NCBI GenBank assembly: GCA_944990035.1
Contig: CALYLX010000096.1
Span: forward strand, 1-64,000
Origin: Clitopilus passeckerianus
Lineage: Eukaryota > Basidiomycota > Agaricomycetes > Agaricales > Entolomataceae
Length of the DNA stretch: 64,000 nt
Direction of reading: 5' to 3'
Numbering within the stretch: the stretch's first letter is position 1; each line of letters begins with the position of its first letter. The position numbers and the translations under genes were made by a program. The notes below the pieces were generated by a model. It did not search any database. It was not told where the DNA came from and saw only the letters and a program-made list of their open reading frames with translations. Positions 23,601 to 35,181 of the stretch are shown here, in pieces.

Positions 23601-25464
23601 GAATCCACGCGCCTCCTGCTATGCACGGCTTATGACTGCATATTGGAAGTGAAGCCCGAAGGATGCAGATCTTCAACACGTGCTGATCGAATTCTGTGGC
23701 GCAACGTTTCTGTGTCCGCTAGGTTGCATAGAAGAGAATATACGGCTGCCTTTCTGCAATGTAGTGGTAAAAGATACGGGTCTTGAGAGAACCTAAATTT
23801 ACGATGTAATTTTTCCGATATTTTGGCTCACCTTGAATTTCTGTATGTTAAGTGTTGCAAATAAAATTGCCAGGAGCGACCGGATCGCTCAGGTTCACGT
23901 ATCACATATTTCAGAAATCAGAAGCAGGTCGGCTGTGAGGAAGCAGGGCGATATGTTTCTGATGACTGCGATCAGCGATTACTACCGGGCAGCGTGGGGT
24001 GACATGAGTTTATTGCGAGGAGAATATGAAAGACAAATATGGCTACATGTTTGTACCAAGCTAGGGATTGTTATCGATGGTAGGTGGGATGGGAGCCTCG
24101 TGTAAGACGCACAGAGGCCTTGAAGTATACGGTGAAGTGGAGCAAATCACATAGGGTCCAGCCTCTATTGAAGGCCCGGCGTGAATACCGCTCGTCCAGA
24201 AGTTGTTGAACCAACGTGCTGACGCAGAGGGCGGGCCCCACTTCTTAGCCAAATTCACCTAGACTTGTCGAGATACTCATCGATAGTGCAGGACATCTCC
24301 TGGCCGACCCCAATGGCCGAGCACTTTCCAACGGCAGGGGCACAAATTCAGGCAACAAATCATGAGGTGGGAACGACCTACGTTCACATTTATGAACCTC
24401 CGTTGTCGGATCCTTGGAGATGTGGGGGAAGGGCCAATAGCAAGGAGTCCGAGTCGGAATGTTATTTGCGCCTGTGGACAATCGCTCAATCAGCAAATCA
24501 CAAACAAACGGGACTCCCGAGCCGTGAGTGGGCCCAAGCTAAGCCAGATGACCTCAGTTTCAGCCGCAATAGGCCGTCTATATGATAGGAATTGATCAGA
24601 TAGACTCTCACCAGGTGGAAGTGCAAGAGAGGAGTGAATTTACTGGGCGGCCGCCGCATATCAGAGAAGTACCGTCGGTATGATCTTATTCTCTAGGCGG
24701 GCAATCCCGCAGCTATTTGCTTCTACTCTTCACTGGAACCCGCAATGGCTTCAAACACAAGACATCGGAGAAGGATCGATCGAAAGGATCATCGAAAAAG
24801 AGGGCTGATCATCGTCATACAACGCTCATAGCCTCATGTAAAGTGATTCCGTGATTCTTTCGCAAAACCCCTTCGGAAGTTGACGAAAGCCACAGGATGT
24901 ATTTGAAAGAACGTTCAGAAATACCCACACAGAAAGCTTGGCCAAGGAGATGTCTGTCAGACGGCGTTCATAGAAATAGAATCCGATAGGATTTCGGATG
25001 TTTGTTGCCTATGGAAAGGCATCGCGTAAGAATAGTCCGGCGGCATAGGAGTTTTTTGCAGCAACAGCCGAATATCATACCATCGGTAAGGTTGACAAAC
25101 AGCCGCCTGAGACGAGGTAAAATCAGAAGGTTAAGCCAATGCGCTGTCCAAAGGGACCGTTGTAAAGGCAGATCACTGCGAGAGACGGTTTAATTATCCA
25201 AGCGGGGCAGGGGTTCTGTTCCTAGCGTGGGGAGCTCACTGTGAACACGTGGAGGCCCACTATCATCGGTAAAGCCGTTTGAGAAGCACAGGACAAAGGA
25301 AGGGAGGGTGTGTCGCCATATAGTCGAACACCGGATACGCGAGGACAGTTATGTCCCGACTCGGCGAGATGGAAATGGTAATCCATCAAGAACGTTTTTT
25401 TGACTCTTTCGCTTTATATAGACGGATGGAACCGAATGGTAGATCGTCTACCAGGCCCCCAAGC
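20640..25464. other. 4.8 kb gene-poor centre of the inverted arrangement
   Basis: No gene was assembled here. Frames of 60-130 codons occur on both strands (for example 21466-21816 plus and 22862-23257 minus), but none shows a family motif or extends through plausible introns. No long terminal repeat, transposase or reverse-transcriptase motif was recognised by eye. The stretch sits between the left arm (Des1, P450-3) and the right arm (P450-4, Des2). Confidence 0.4.
25413..25420 (+). promoter_or_regulatory. TATA box of P450-4
   Basis: TTTATATA lies about 45 bp before the chosen ATG at 25465. This argues against the in-frame ATG at 25435, which would fall too close to the expected transcription start. 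Confidence 0.45.
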
Positions 25465-27785
25465 TATGTCACTACTGCTCCAGGCGTTACTGTCGAAGAA
25501 TATGGATTTATGGCACATTGCTGTTGGTGGTGTGGTGAGCAGGAACAGAGACCTGACATGGCTGGCTGACTTACGGCTTGCTTACATAGATCACCCATTT
25601 ATTCTACCGCAAGTTCGAGCCGAGAAGTCCCTTACTCTGCTTCGCTGTGCTATTCTTCGCGCCCGTTGCCCTTTGCTGTTATCAACGTCGATAACACATT
25701 TCAGCTTCAAATCCTTGGTCAAAGCACATGCCTTGTACCTCTTGTCGCTCAGCTCCTCAATCGTTCTATACCGATTGTCGCCATTCCACCCTTTGGCTGG
25801 ATTCCCAGGACCAACAATCAACAAGGTACGAAACAGCTGCAGCTTGGAGGCCGTTATTCTGAGCTGAGATTCGTGCAGGTAACCCAACTATGGAATGTTT
25901 GGGTTCAAAGCACAGGAAAGCAATACCTGGCGCTTAAACAGATGCACGACAAATATGGGCCAATCGTTCGTATTGGTACTTCTTATCTCCTTCGAAAATC
26001 CTTCACTGAGCTGATAGTTGTCATCCCAGGGCCCAACGAGCTATCTATTATCGAGGTTGAAGCTGGCCTTTCAATCCTTGGTCAAAATGGCCTCATCAAA
26101 GGACGGTGTACGTGGTCCACTTCCGAGATGCCCCGTTCCGCTCATTCATGCTTTCTCTAGACTATGACGCCCGTCGAGATCCGAACGCTCCGGGGAACTT
26201 ATTCGCTCTAATCGGTCACAAGCATGTTGAACGTCGTCGCCTCTGGCAAAGGGCGTTCACTTCGGACAGCCTAGCAGAGCTGGAGATCCCCCTGAAGAAG
26301 CGGATATGGGGTCTAATGGACGGCGTATCCAAAGTTTCAAGACAAGATATACAGAGCGGAGGCCTCGGGCAGGTCGATCTTTCGGAGTGGTTTAGCTACT
26401 TCTCGCTGGATTTCATGGGTGATCTTTGGTGTGTTTACTTTATTCCGAGCAACGGAAATGTGATGCTAACGCTAGCTCGTAGTTTTGGTGGAGGCTTTGA
26501 GCTCATGCAAGCCGGTTCCGATATCAATGGGGTCCGAGACATGTTTGCGCGTTTTTCGATGTAAATCAATCTCTAACTCCCTTGCCTGGGTCCAATCGCT
26601 GATCAAACGTTCTGTCCACCAGAGCGCTATCCATGCTTGCCTATGTACCCTGGGCATCTCCACTATTGATGAAGCTACCGTTCCTCGTCAAACATGTCAT
26701 CAAGTTCCGAAAGTTCGCAGTGAACGCCAGTTCCAACAGGATCAGGCGGGGCTCATCCGCGAAGGATTTGTGGTATTACCTAGTAAGTTCGCTAGTTCCG
26801 GCTCTTATCTTGTGGCTTACAATTGCATTCCGATGTTCCTCCAGGCGGATGAAGCAAACATGGAACCGGTACCGCCGCCAAAATCCGACGTCATCGCAGA
26901 TGGTGCACTCGCCATGGTCGCAGGTTCCGATAGTGTTGCAGCTGGCCTTTCGTCTCTGTTTTATCTTCTGCTGTCGCATCCGGATAAATATAAATACCTG
27001 CAAACCGAGATCGACGCCATCTATCCCAAAGACGAGGATGAAGGCGCCGCAATGGATTCTAGCCGGCATGGGCGCTTGGTTTACTTGAATGCCTGCATGT
27101 TCGTACATACACAATTAAGTTCCACCGTGCTTCCAGAGAACTGACACCCTGACTAGTAATGAGGCGCTGCGGCTGTTCCCGCCTACGCTCACAAGTGGCC
27201 CAAGAGAGGTAGTTAAAGGAACTGGTGGAAGAGTCATCTCCGGAAGGTATGGTGCTTCTTTCACTTGCTAAATACGAGATTGATAGACCTTTCCATTCCC
27301 ACAACAACAGATTTATCCCGGAAGGAACGCAGATCTACGTACCTCTCTATTCATTGCACCGGAACCCTGCCTACTTCTCGCCATGCACGGAAGAGTTTGT
27401 TCCCGAACGATGGTTACCGACACATTCTGGTTAGTAAACTTTCATCCTTCACCATGGACCTTCTAGCTTACTTTCGCCACCCGCTCACACAGATGGAGAG
27501 AGACCCGGAAAACGCGCGTTCGTCCACGATCCGCGAGCTTTCATGCCGTTCTCGTATGGACCTGCAAACTGTGTTGGCCGGGCACTCGCTCGCCGGGAAA
27601 TGGTGATGGTGGCCATCGCACTACTGCGGAGGTTCGACCTGACATTCGCTCCTGGATATCAAGAGGAGGGAGGTGAAGTGGGTTCGGAGGATCATAGGAA
27701 GCTGAGCCGATGGGAGAGGGACCTTTGCGATTATTTTATCAGCACCAAGGGACCTCTCAGAGCCGTTCTGAAGGAAAGGACGTAA
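25465..27785 (+). pseudogene. Cytochrome P450 (P450-4), one N-terminal frameshift
   Basis: P450-4 is the plus-strand paralog of P450-3 and has the same intron positions. Exon 1 encodes MSLLLQALLSKNMDLWHIAV. Exon 2 starts I-T-H-L-F-Y-R-K-F-E-P-R. One T appears missing at 25672-25674, between F-F-A-P-V-A-L and L-L-S-T-S-I, so the anchor and catalytic domain are out of frame with the start. After that everything joins: R-L-S-P-F-H-P-L-A-G-F-P-G-P, D-Y-D-A-R-R-D-P-N-A-P-G-N-L, I-helix AGSDSV (Ser where P450-3 has the oxygen-activating Thr), K-helix NEALR, P-E-R-W, and haem loop FSYGPANCVG with Cys present. The last residues are V-L-K-E-R-T before TAA 27783-27785. Apart from the one base the coding potential is complete. 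Gene order (P450, then desaturase) mirrors the left arm. Function: probable oxidation of a lipid-derived substrate, inferred only from neighbours. Confidence 0.82.
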
Positions 27786-29629
27786 TCGGCCGACGGAAGC
27801 AACGTGCTTGGATTGACTATGATTGCTCGCTTCACCTTGTAATGAAGGTCGATGCTCGAGAGGCCAAGTAACACCTGATGTCGATTTCTGGAGTAGATCT
27901 GGAACGATGGAACAGTCCTTGTGGGCTCAGGAGATGCTCTACAGGGTTCCTTTACGACACTTTCTACTCAGTGGCTGACCTTCGTGTTCAGCGCATCATT
28001 ACACTGTTACTGTATTTTTAGTGGCCAGAAGGAGAAACGTCATGGTTTTCAGGACACATGTGGTCCACTTAATCACGAATACAAGGACTTTCGAGCTGGA
28101 CCGAGATTCATTTGCTGTAAAACGGTCTGAGGTCCGACACATGGAACCCTCGTTGTTTCTGCTCCAACTACGAAGATAGCTTAGTTCTTCATCGTTTCTG
28201 CAATGATAATTGGATTCAGTAGGTTATATCATCTATATGACGTGTTTTTGTCGTATGCTTGCTGGCCCTGGAGAGCTAGAACCCTGCATTGGCATCAAGA
28301 AATGGACTAGGCTCCTCGCACATCTCATCTTACACTCATCGCTGATTCCACCGAATTGGCGTACCGTCTGCGTGCCGTTCAAAAGATATGAGAAGTGACC
28401 CTTTCACTCAACATTTTAGGATGATCGGGTTTGGTCCGTGGCACCTGTAATATTGATACTTGGGGCAACTTTACTTGACTTGGCACAATCTAAACTCGTT
28501 CAGCCCTCTGCGCAGTTCTTGTGGTTGCTTCAAACCTGAAAGCCCGATATACAGCAGCGAGCGGTGCGGACTACCAACCTTGCTTCCTGATATGTTGTTG
28601 TTCTTCCGGTGCCACCAAATGTGCAGACGTTGAAGCGCGCCACAAATGCGCGTTCGACAGTCGGTATGAATGAATTTTCGTACCTCATGAAGTTCGCGAC
28701 CCGTGTTCCTGTGATACGATCTTTCAAGTGAAATTCGCCTGTCATTGGACAGGGTGAATGAAGCGGCACCACTGGAGGGTTACCTATGTCCGTTGTGGTA
28801 TGTCGGAACCGTCCCCGAGGCTCTTTGTCAGCCAACAAAGGCGGTACATTGAATAGCTTCTAACGATCCAGCACCTGAGCCATTCGGCGCCTAACGATTG
28901 AACAGATAACGGCAATGTAGAACGGACGACACTACAGCGGTCAGGCCTCCTCGGAACTCTCGTATCTGCGCTCAATCTTTTCGTTCTTGTGGATTCCGAC
29001 CCTAATAACCGTGGGCTCAAGTTCAATCCGGAGCAATTTCAAGACCAACTGCCCATGCCTGAGCCTTCAGATGAAGACGCTGCCAGATCATTAATGCATA
29101 TCTGTTGACCGATAGGGTCTTATCTCGGAACAGGCCGCCAATATAGGCGAATAGGTAGTATACCGACGACCCAAAGTGGATTGGTGGTGGACTTTGGAAT
29201 ATCCAAGTTTTCCTTTAGGGAGGTGAAGGGCCAAAGGCGCAGACCCCAGCGTTCGCTAGGCGGCCCAGGCCGGGTCCGCGGCGCGGCTAAACCTTATTTG
29301 GAATGCACGTGACTCAAGATTGCGATTGGGCGAAGTCAAGACAGCTGGCCTGCTGAACGTCCACCAAAACTGGGATTGATCTAAGCTGAATGCGAACTGT
29401 CTGGCCGACGCCATCTTGCTGGGCAAATGGAAGCTGTGCATATTTCTCCCTGACGTGCTTTGATCTCCACGATCTCAATCCATGGCCCTAGGCAGGCCTG
29501 AGGATTTCCATGCCTCCGAAGACACAAACCCTTTCGGGTGTCTTATAAAACGCCAGATAGAACTCAATTTATCCTGTCACCCTTGAATCCGAATCCTCTG
29601 GATCTTGTCCGCTGTCTCTTGCTACCGCT
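27786..29629. other. Intergenic between P450-4 and Des2
   Basis: 1.8 kb without a supported gene. A plus-strand frame around 28930-29105 reads smoothly to a stop and is protein-like in composition, but it has no start, no family signature and no partner exons. The end of the stretch is the Des2 promoter. Confidence 0.35.
29544..29550 (+). promoter_or_regulatory. TATA box of Des2
   Basis: TATAAAA lies 80 bp before the Des2 ATG. The same heptamer precedes its inverted paralog Des1. Confidence 0.5.
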
Positions 29630-31425
29630 ATGCTAAAGTCACAAGTCAAATGCAAACCTTACGAGGAATCGCAATTACCTGAGTTTACTCCTATTCCATG
29701 GTAGGCACTTTATCCTTCACCGGAAGGTCGACCTTGTGCTAAATCTACGCAGGAGTCTGAAAGAGATCAGAGAGGCCATTCCTTCTCGTCTCTTCAAGCG
29801 CGACACTAGGCGTTCGGTGACATACCTCATCCGCGACCTGGCTTTAGCTGCTACTGCATGGTCACTTGCGATGCGCATTGACCCCTTCTTTGGGGCAGCA
29901 TCGACAAAGGCGGCTTTCACCCCCATTGGCGCCCTATGCCTGAGGTGGGGAGCATGGCTGACGTAGTAAGACTTCCTCCCCAATTGGGCTTCGCATTTGT
30001 GTGCTAACTGGTTCATTCCAGCTGGTGGTTCCAAGGCCTAATCTTCACCGGACTTTGGGTTATTGGACATGAGGTCTGTTCGACGACATGGTACTTTTGA
30101 CTGCGCGTTGACGTTACTACCACAGTGCGGTCATGGTGCATTCTCAGAGCACAAGCCGTTGAACGACTCGATTGGCTACGTAAGTGTCGGTGTTGCTGTA
30201 GATGGATCTGGACGACGGCGCTGACGGTCTTGTAGGTCATCCATTCTATTCTATTTACGCCATACTTCAGCTGGAAGATCTCTCATCACCGGCACCATTC
30301 CAATCATGCTTCAATGGAAAGAGATGAAGTCTACGTTCCGAAGACGAGGAAAGTCCTCGGGCTCAGGCAACTTGCATCAGAGCTTGATTATGATGAGATC
30401 TTCGGCGACACGCCCATCTACACACTCTTCTTGCTGATCCGCCAGCAAGTCCTTGCCTTCCCCGCGTATCTCCGTAAGTGCTGATCTTCACCCTTTCCGG
30501 TATTCACCTCTCTGATTTTCTTTTGTTAAAGTCATGAACGTTTCTGGTCAACCAAATTATCCCAAATGGACGAACCATTTTGATCGTGAGTCAGAAACGT
30601 TGAATATTGCTCGATTGGCGGACTTAACGCCCATGCAGCCAAGTCAATCCTATTTACACCCGGACAGCGAAATGCAGTCATTATGTCGAATATTGGCATC
30701 CTGACTGTTATTGCCTGTATTAAGTATTCATGCGACATCTTTGGGGCTGCAAGTGTAATCAAATACTACGGGATACCGTGGTTGGAAGTCACGCATTGGT
30801 GTTCGTACTTTTTCTCGTATTTTTCTGATCGGGCGGTTCGGTTTGCTCATGATCTCTTTCAGTCATCATGATCACGTACCTTCACCATACGGACCCAGTC
30901 GCGCCTCACTATCGAGATACCACGTGGAATTACCAGCGTGGGGCTGCAGCGACCATCGACAGGCCAGTTCTAGGCTGGCAAGGGCGCTTTTTCTTACATG
31001 ACGTCGCCCATTTCCACGTTATTCACCACGTAGGTCATTTCCAGAATATCTGATTGTAACTTGCATACTGATCCACGCGACTTATAGTTCTTCCCAAAAT
31101 TACCGTTCTGTGAGTCCCGCTACAAAGATCGTCCTGTCCGAAATTTACGCTGATCGTTTTTCTCTCAGACCACGCAGAGGAAGCTACCCATCACTTGAAG
31201 CACTTCCTAGGTGACCATTATTTATCTTCGGACAAGCCTGCTTTCAAAGCCCTTTGGGAAAACTACAACAAGTGCCAATTCGTTGAGGATACTGGTTCGT
31301 AATTCTCTACTTGGTAGCAACCCCTGTCTGACCCTCGCGATCTTTCTGCAGGTGAAATTCTGTTCTACCGTGACAAACAAGGTCGCGCCGTTCGACGTCC
31401 CACGGCTGAATCAATCGGCAGATAA
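29630..31425 (+). CDS. Δ12-type fatty-acid desaturase (Des2), intact
   Basis: This is a membrane di-iron acyl desaturase of the fungal Δ12/oleate-desaturase group, which includes desaturases, conjugases and at least one known mushroom acetylenase. About eleven exons join without any break into a protein of about 410 residues. It starts [11 protein letters not shown] at 29630 and ends R-P-T-A-E-S-I-G-R before TAA 31423-31425. The three histidine boxes are [11 protein letters not shown] (about residue 110, split by an intron after H-E), HHRHHSNH (about 146) and [11 protein letters not shown] (about 330). Between them lie two pairs of hydrophobic segments that place all the His residues on the cytosolic side of the [13 protein letters not shown] and [10 protein letters not shown] are the usual pre-box-3 blocks. 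Des1 is its broken inverted paralog, and Des3 follows 700 bp downstream in the same direction. Whether it makes a double bond, a conjugated system or a triple bond cannot be told from sequence. Confidence 0.9.
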
Positions 31426-32132
31426 GGCTCCTATGCATCCATTTCACATCCCATCACACGTTTAATCCAATACTGTATATAGAGCATTCGTTCTGTGATC
31501 GTGTAACTTGTATCTATTTATCCTTCGAAGCTAAATATATCGAGTAGCTAGCAGCGCGACTTTCGGACTGAGTTTATCGCTCATGATGTAATCAAGGCCT
31601 TTTCAGTTTTCTGATCAACAGCGTCAGCGCTTGCCAAGAAACCACCATCATCATCAAGATATCGAACCAGCACATCATATGGGTGAGGGAAGAATCAGGT
31701 GCCATCTTGTGGACTCCTGAAGACGAACCAGAATTAATGTTGCATCCATTCGGAGTAACTCCATTCGGGCCAGCCAAAGACCGGCAGTCCGGGAGGGGTA
31801 TACCTGAGCAAAACCGCATAAGGACAAGTCTGCATGGTTCATACAGCCAAGCGACACAGGGCGAACCGCGACACATGGAGTTGCGGCGATGCCAACTACT
31901 TAGGTTGGTGGACCGATCTGCACCAGATGTTTGAAAACTCCGGGTGACAGCCTACATCTGCCGTGCCTTCAGCATATTTGGTATGGCTTGCATTCAAGCG
32001 ATCCAACTCCAAAGATATGGCTCGGTCATATGCCTTGCGGTGATACAATGATTGGCAGCATGCCTTGCACATATAACGGTGTTAGCAGATCCGCCTCTGC
32101 AGCTGCAGTTTAGCTCCTCCTCACCGTCGGTC
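31426..32132. other. Spacer and promoter between Des2 and Des3
   Basis: 700 bp between two desaturase genes in the same orientation. A small plus-strand frame at 31683-31934 has no recognisable motif. No element was identified. Confidence 0.4.
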
Positions 32133-34131
32133 ATGCTCTCGTCTCTCTTCCAAGATGGTCCCGAATATCAGAAGAGGCTGAAGACGCCCTTCAAAGCACC
32201 ACAGGTAATACATTCCTCCTCTCCAGAGTGAAAATCGTTGACCATGCTTGCCAGGTTACTCTTGCTGAGCTACATGCAGCGATACCAAAAGAACTGTGGA
32301 AGAAGTCAACCGCCAAGTCCCTCACCTATGTCATTCGCGATATCGTCTTTGCCGTCGCCGTCTACAAGGCAGGATCGCATATCGACACCTTCGTCCCGTA
32401 CTGGGCGGAGCTGTACGATTGGCCACCTTTGGCGACGGCCGCCGTAAGATGGACTCTATGGAGTGCTTATTGGTTCCTTCAATCGGTGGTCTTGGCTGGA
32501 TGGTGGACTATTGGTACGTATCGTACTTCACACTATGTGCTGCCCCAGATCTAATCTAAATAACCCCAGGCCATGAAGCAGGTCACTCCAGCCTGTCACC
32601 TCGTCCATGGGTAAATCATATCATAGGATATTCATTTCATACAGTAAGGACCTCTTCATCGCCAAGTCTAGCCCATGTGTCGCTCACGCGGATACTCCTC
32701 GGCCTAGTTTTTGCTAGTTCCTTACTTCAACTGGAGATCGACCCACCAAGCGTAAGTGATTTATAACATCTTCCGAGTGCAGAAAGTTTCTGATGGACGA
32801 CCCTAGCCATCATGTTCGTTTGATAAACTTTTACAACCTGCTGATACTCATCACTCGAGCAGAAAGCCACCAACTCCATCGAACGCGACGTGAACTACGT
32901 TCCTCGCACCCGTACCCACTACAACCTTCCACCCGAAAAAGTGGCCCAGATCACCGATTATCATGAGATTTTCGAGGAAACACCTCTTTACACCTTGGGC
33001 CGCATGCTGATGATGCAGCTCATCGGATGGCAATTCTACCTCTGCACCGATGCTCTCGGAAACCCTAAGTTCGTTTAAGTTCCTTCCTGTCTTGTATGGT
33101 CTTGCTGACCTTGAACTTCTCCCAGGTATCCTGAAGGCACAAACGTCAGTTTCGTAGTCTTTCCTCACATTCAATATTGACGTCATCTGCATTTTTCAGG
33201 TCATTTTACCTTCGTCACCCCTGTTTAAGCCAGAGGAACGTCGAGGAATCATCGCTTCCAACATAGGTGTATCGGCCATGGCTACCGTCCTCTACTTCTA
33301 TACGAAGCAAGTCGGGTTCGCGAACTTCCTCAAGCTCTACTTCATCCCATATCTGGTGCGTAAATACACTCGTACCGAATGCTGTGTCTAACGAAGTTCT
33401 TTAGTTCACCCATCACTGTAAGCGCAATTAGAGAGTCCTTCAGATCCGACGCTCACATTCTTTGTTCGCATGAAGGGATTGTCATGCTTACTTTCTTGCA
33501 TCACTCGGACCCGACTTTGCCGCATTACCGTAGTAAATCATGGACTTTCCTCCGCGGTGCAGTTGCGACCTGCGATCGACCTCTTCTCGGATTCCTCGGT
33601 GAGCATATCTGTGATAGAAGACCTACAGCTCGCTGATGCCAGACCAAAGGCCGCTTCTTACTTCACAATATCAGGTTCGATCTTCTTTACACTCGCCCGT
33701 CCTTTCTGTTCATCTTTTCGTAGCCATGACCATGTTGCACATCACCTGTGTACGTTGTTTTTCCTCTTTGTTCGAAGCTCGGTCTAATCAAATGTTCATA
33801 GTTTCCACCATCCCCTTCTGTAAAGCTTCCCAGTCATTCCCAGCGATCTCACCACTGACATCTTCTCAGATAACCAACCTATTGTAACTGAGCATATCAA
33901 ACGCATACTCGGCGACGACTACAATTACGATTCAACAGTAAGATCTGAAGCTAACTCCTCTCGATTCCTTTATTGACGTCTTCTTGGCATCAGAACACGT
34001 TCAAGGCGCTCTACAGATCTTTCTCCAACTGCTGCTTCATAGAAGATGATGGGGAGATTGAGTTCTTTAAGAATAAGGATGGTGTTGCTCTACGCAAAGT
34101 TTCCGAATCGGAGGTACAGAAGGAGGATTGA
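32133..34131 (+). CDS. Divergent Δ12-type fatty-acid desaturase (Des3), intact
   Basis: This is a third membrane di-iron desaturase, clearly related to Des2 but far more diverged. The ATG at 32133 starts MLSSLFQDGPEYQKRL, and the next exon gives V-T-L-A-E-L-H-A-A-I-P-K-E-L-W. Box 1 is HEAGH (Ala where Des1 and Des2 have Cys). Box 2 is HQAHHKATNS, assembled from exon 32708-32751, a 7-nt micro-exon 32807-32813 and the exon from 32863. Box 3 is H-D-H-V-A-H-H. Other landmarks are R-D-V-N-Y-V-P-R-T-R, L-H-H-S-D-P-T-L-P-H-Y and C-D-R-P-L-L-G-F-L-G-R-F-F. All junctions join in frame, ending Q-K-E-D at TGA 34129-34131. The changed box 1, the missing charged N-terminal block and the low similarity to Des2 suggest a different substrate or a second reaction, for example further desaturation of an enoyl chain. 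This is inference. Confidence 0.88.
32807..32813 (+). other. 7-nt micro-exon encoding the HH of histidine box 2 (Des3)
   Basis: CCATCAT is flanked by a 55-bp intron (GTAAGT...CCTAG) and a 49-bp intron (GTTCGT...GAGCAG). With it the protein reads S-T-H-Q-A-H-H-K-A-T-N, a proper H-x-x-H-H box. Skipping it loses both histidines and shifts the frame by 7 nt. Confidence 0.8.
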
Positions 34132-35181
34132 AGGAATCTAGACCATCTTTGCCAGCAAGGCTTGTTCATACCACACAATTGTAGATAGCCAGTATTTATT
34201 ATCGCAATTTGTATCATAGGGCATGTGAATAAACCCACTATCTATGCTCCTTTATTCATGACGGCCCGAGTGAGGACTAGTGAGGTGGTGAACCATCGAG
34301 TGGTCTGTTCTTTTTGCAGGCCAGGCCGTCCCATTACGTAATGGGCCGATTCCGTCAGAACACAACTCACTACAAGCGTCGATTTTTGGAACCTTGAACA
34401 ATCCAGAACTGCTCCACAGCGAACAGTCTGGTCAGGAGTTGAATTCGTCTGGCTCCTACGGACCAGAGTTACTTCCCTCCTCACCCGATGATCACTCTGG
34501 GAGGCAAGCACCCCACTACATTCTCCCTGCACTCGGAACCTTTGCGACCCCGCAGTGCGTTTCAAGCTAAAGTATCGGACCGTCCCAAAAGGATCGAGGA
34601 TACCAGCCGCTTCTTGGCTACTCTCTTTCTGTTCAGTGGTTGAAGCTGCGGAGACTCCACGGGGAAAAGAACTTATCTGATTTTTTGGCTTGGAATAAAC
34701 GATCCCAGGTCGATCATTTCGCCTCAGGCCTTAGGGGACTGGGAAACTTGGCGAAGTCAACATCTTTCCACGCCTAGAAATGTTGCAAGCACATCTGGAA
34801 ACCATTCGAGCTATGCCTGTGATCGAAACAACTTCTAGCCTCCCCCAGCACATGCAGAAGGCTTCTTTACTGATACTTGTTGCCGATCAAAGTCGAGAAA
34901 TGAACGCAATTGGGAGCCCGGGATCCAAGGTAGTTGCAGATACTCAACATCAGCAATTTTTACCCATCTCCGATGGAGCAACCATGCGACGGGCCCATTG
35001 TCGTGATAGTCTCCAACAGAGTTTCATCGGCTAGTGCGGAGCCAGGCGACATGGCACTTAGAGGGGATATTTCCATGATTGCGGAGAAGGCTCAAGACTA
35101 AGCAATATTTGCCATGTGAGGCCATCGGGAGGCCTGAGTGTCGTCCCTTTCCTTCCCTCTAACTAACTTCTCCTCACAACA
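34132..35181. other. Intergenic between Des3 and DUF6534 copy 2
   Basis: 1.05 kb with only short frames on both strands and no recognisable motif. The last part is the promoter of the next gene. Nothing else seen. Confidence 0.4.

Noticed and set aside
28930..29105. Smooth plus-strand frame ending in a stop before Des2
   Set aside because: Protein-like composition but no start codon, no partner exons and no known motif.
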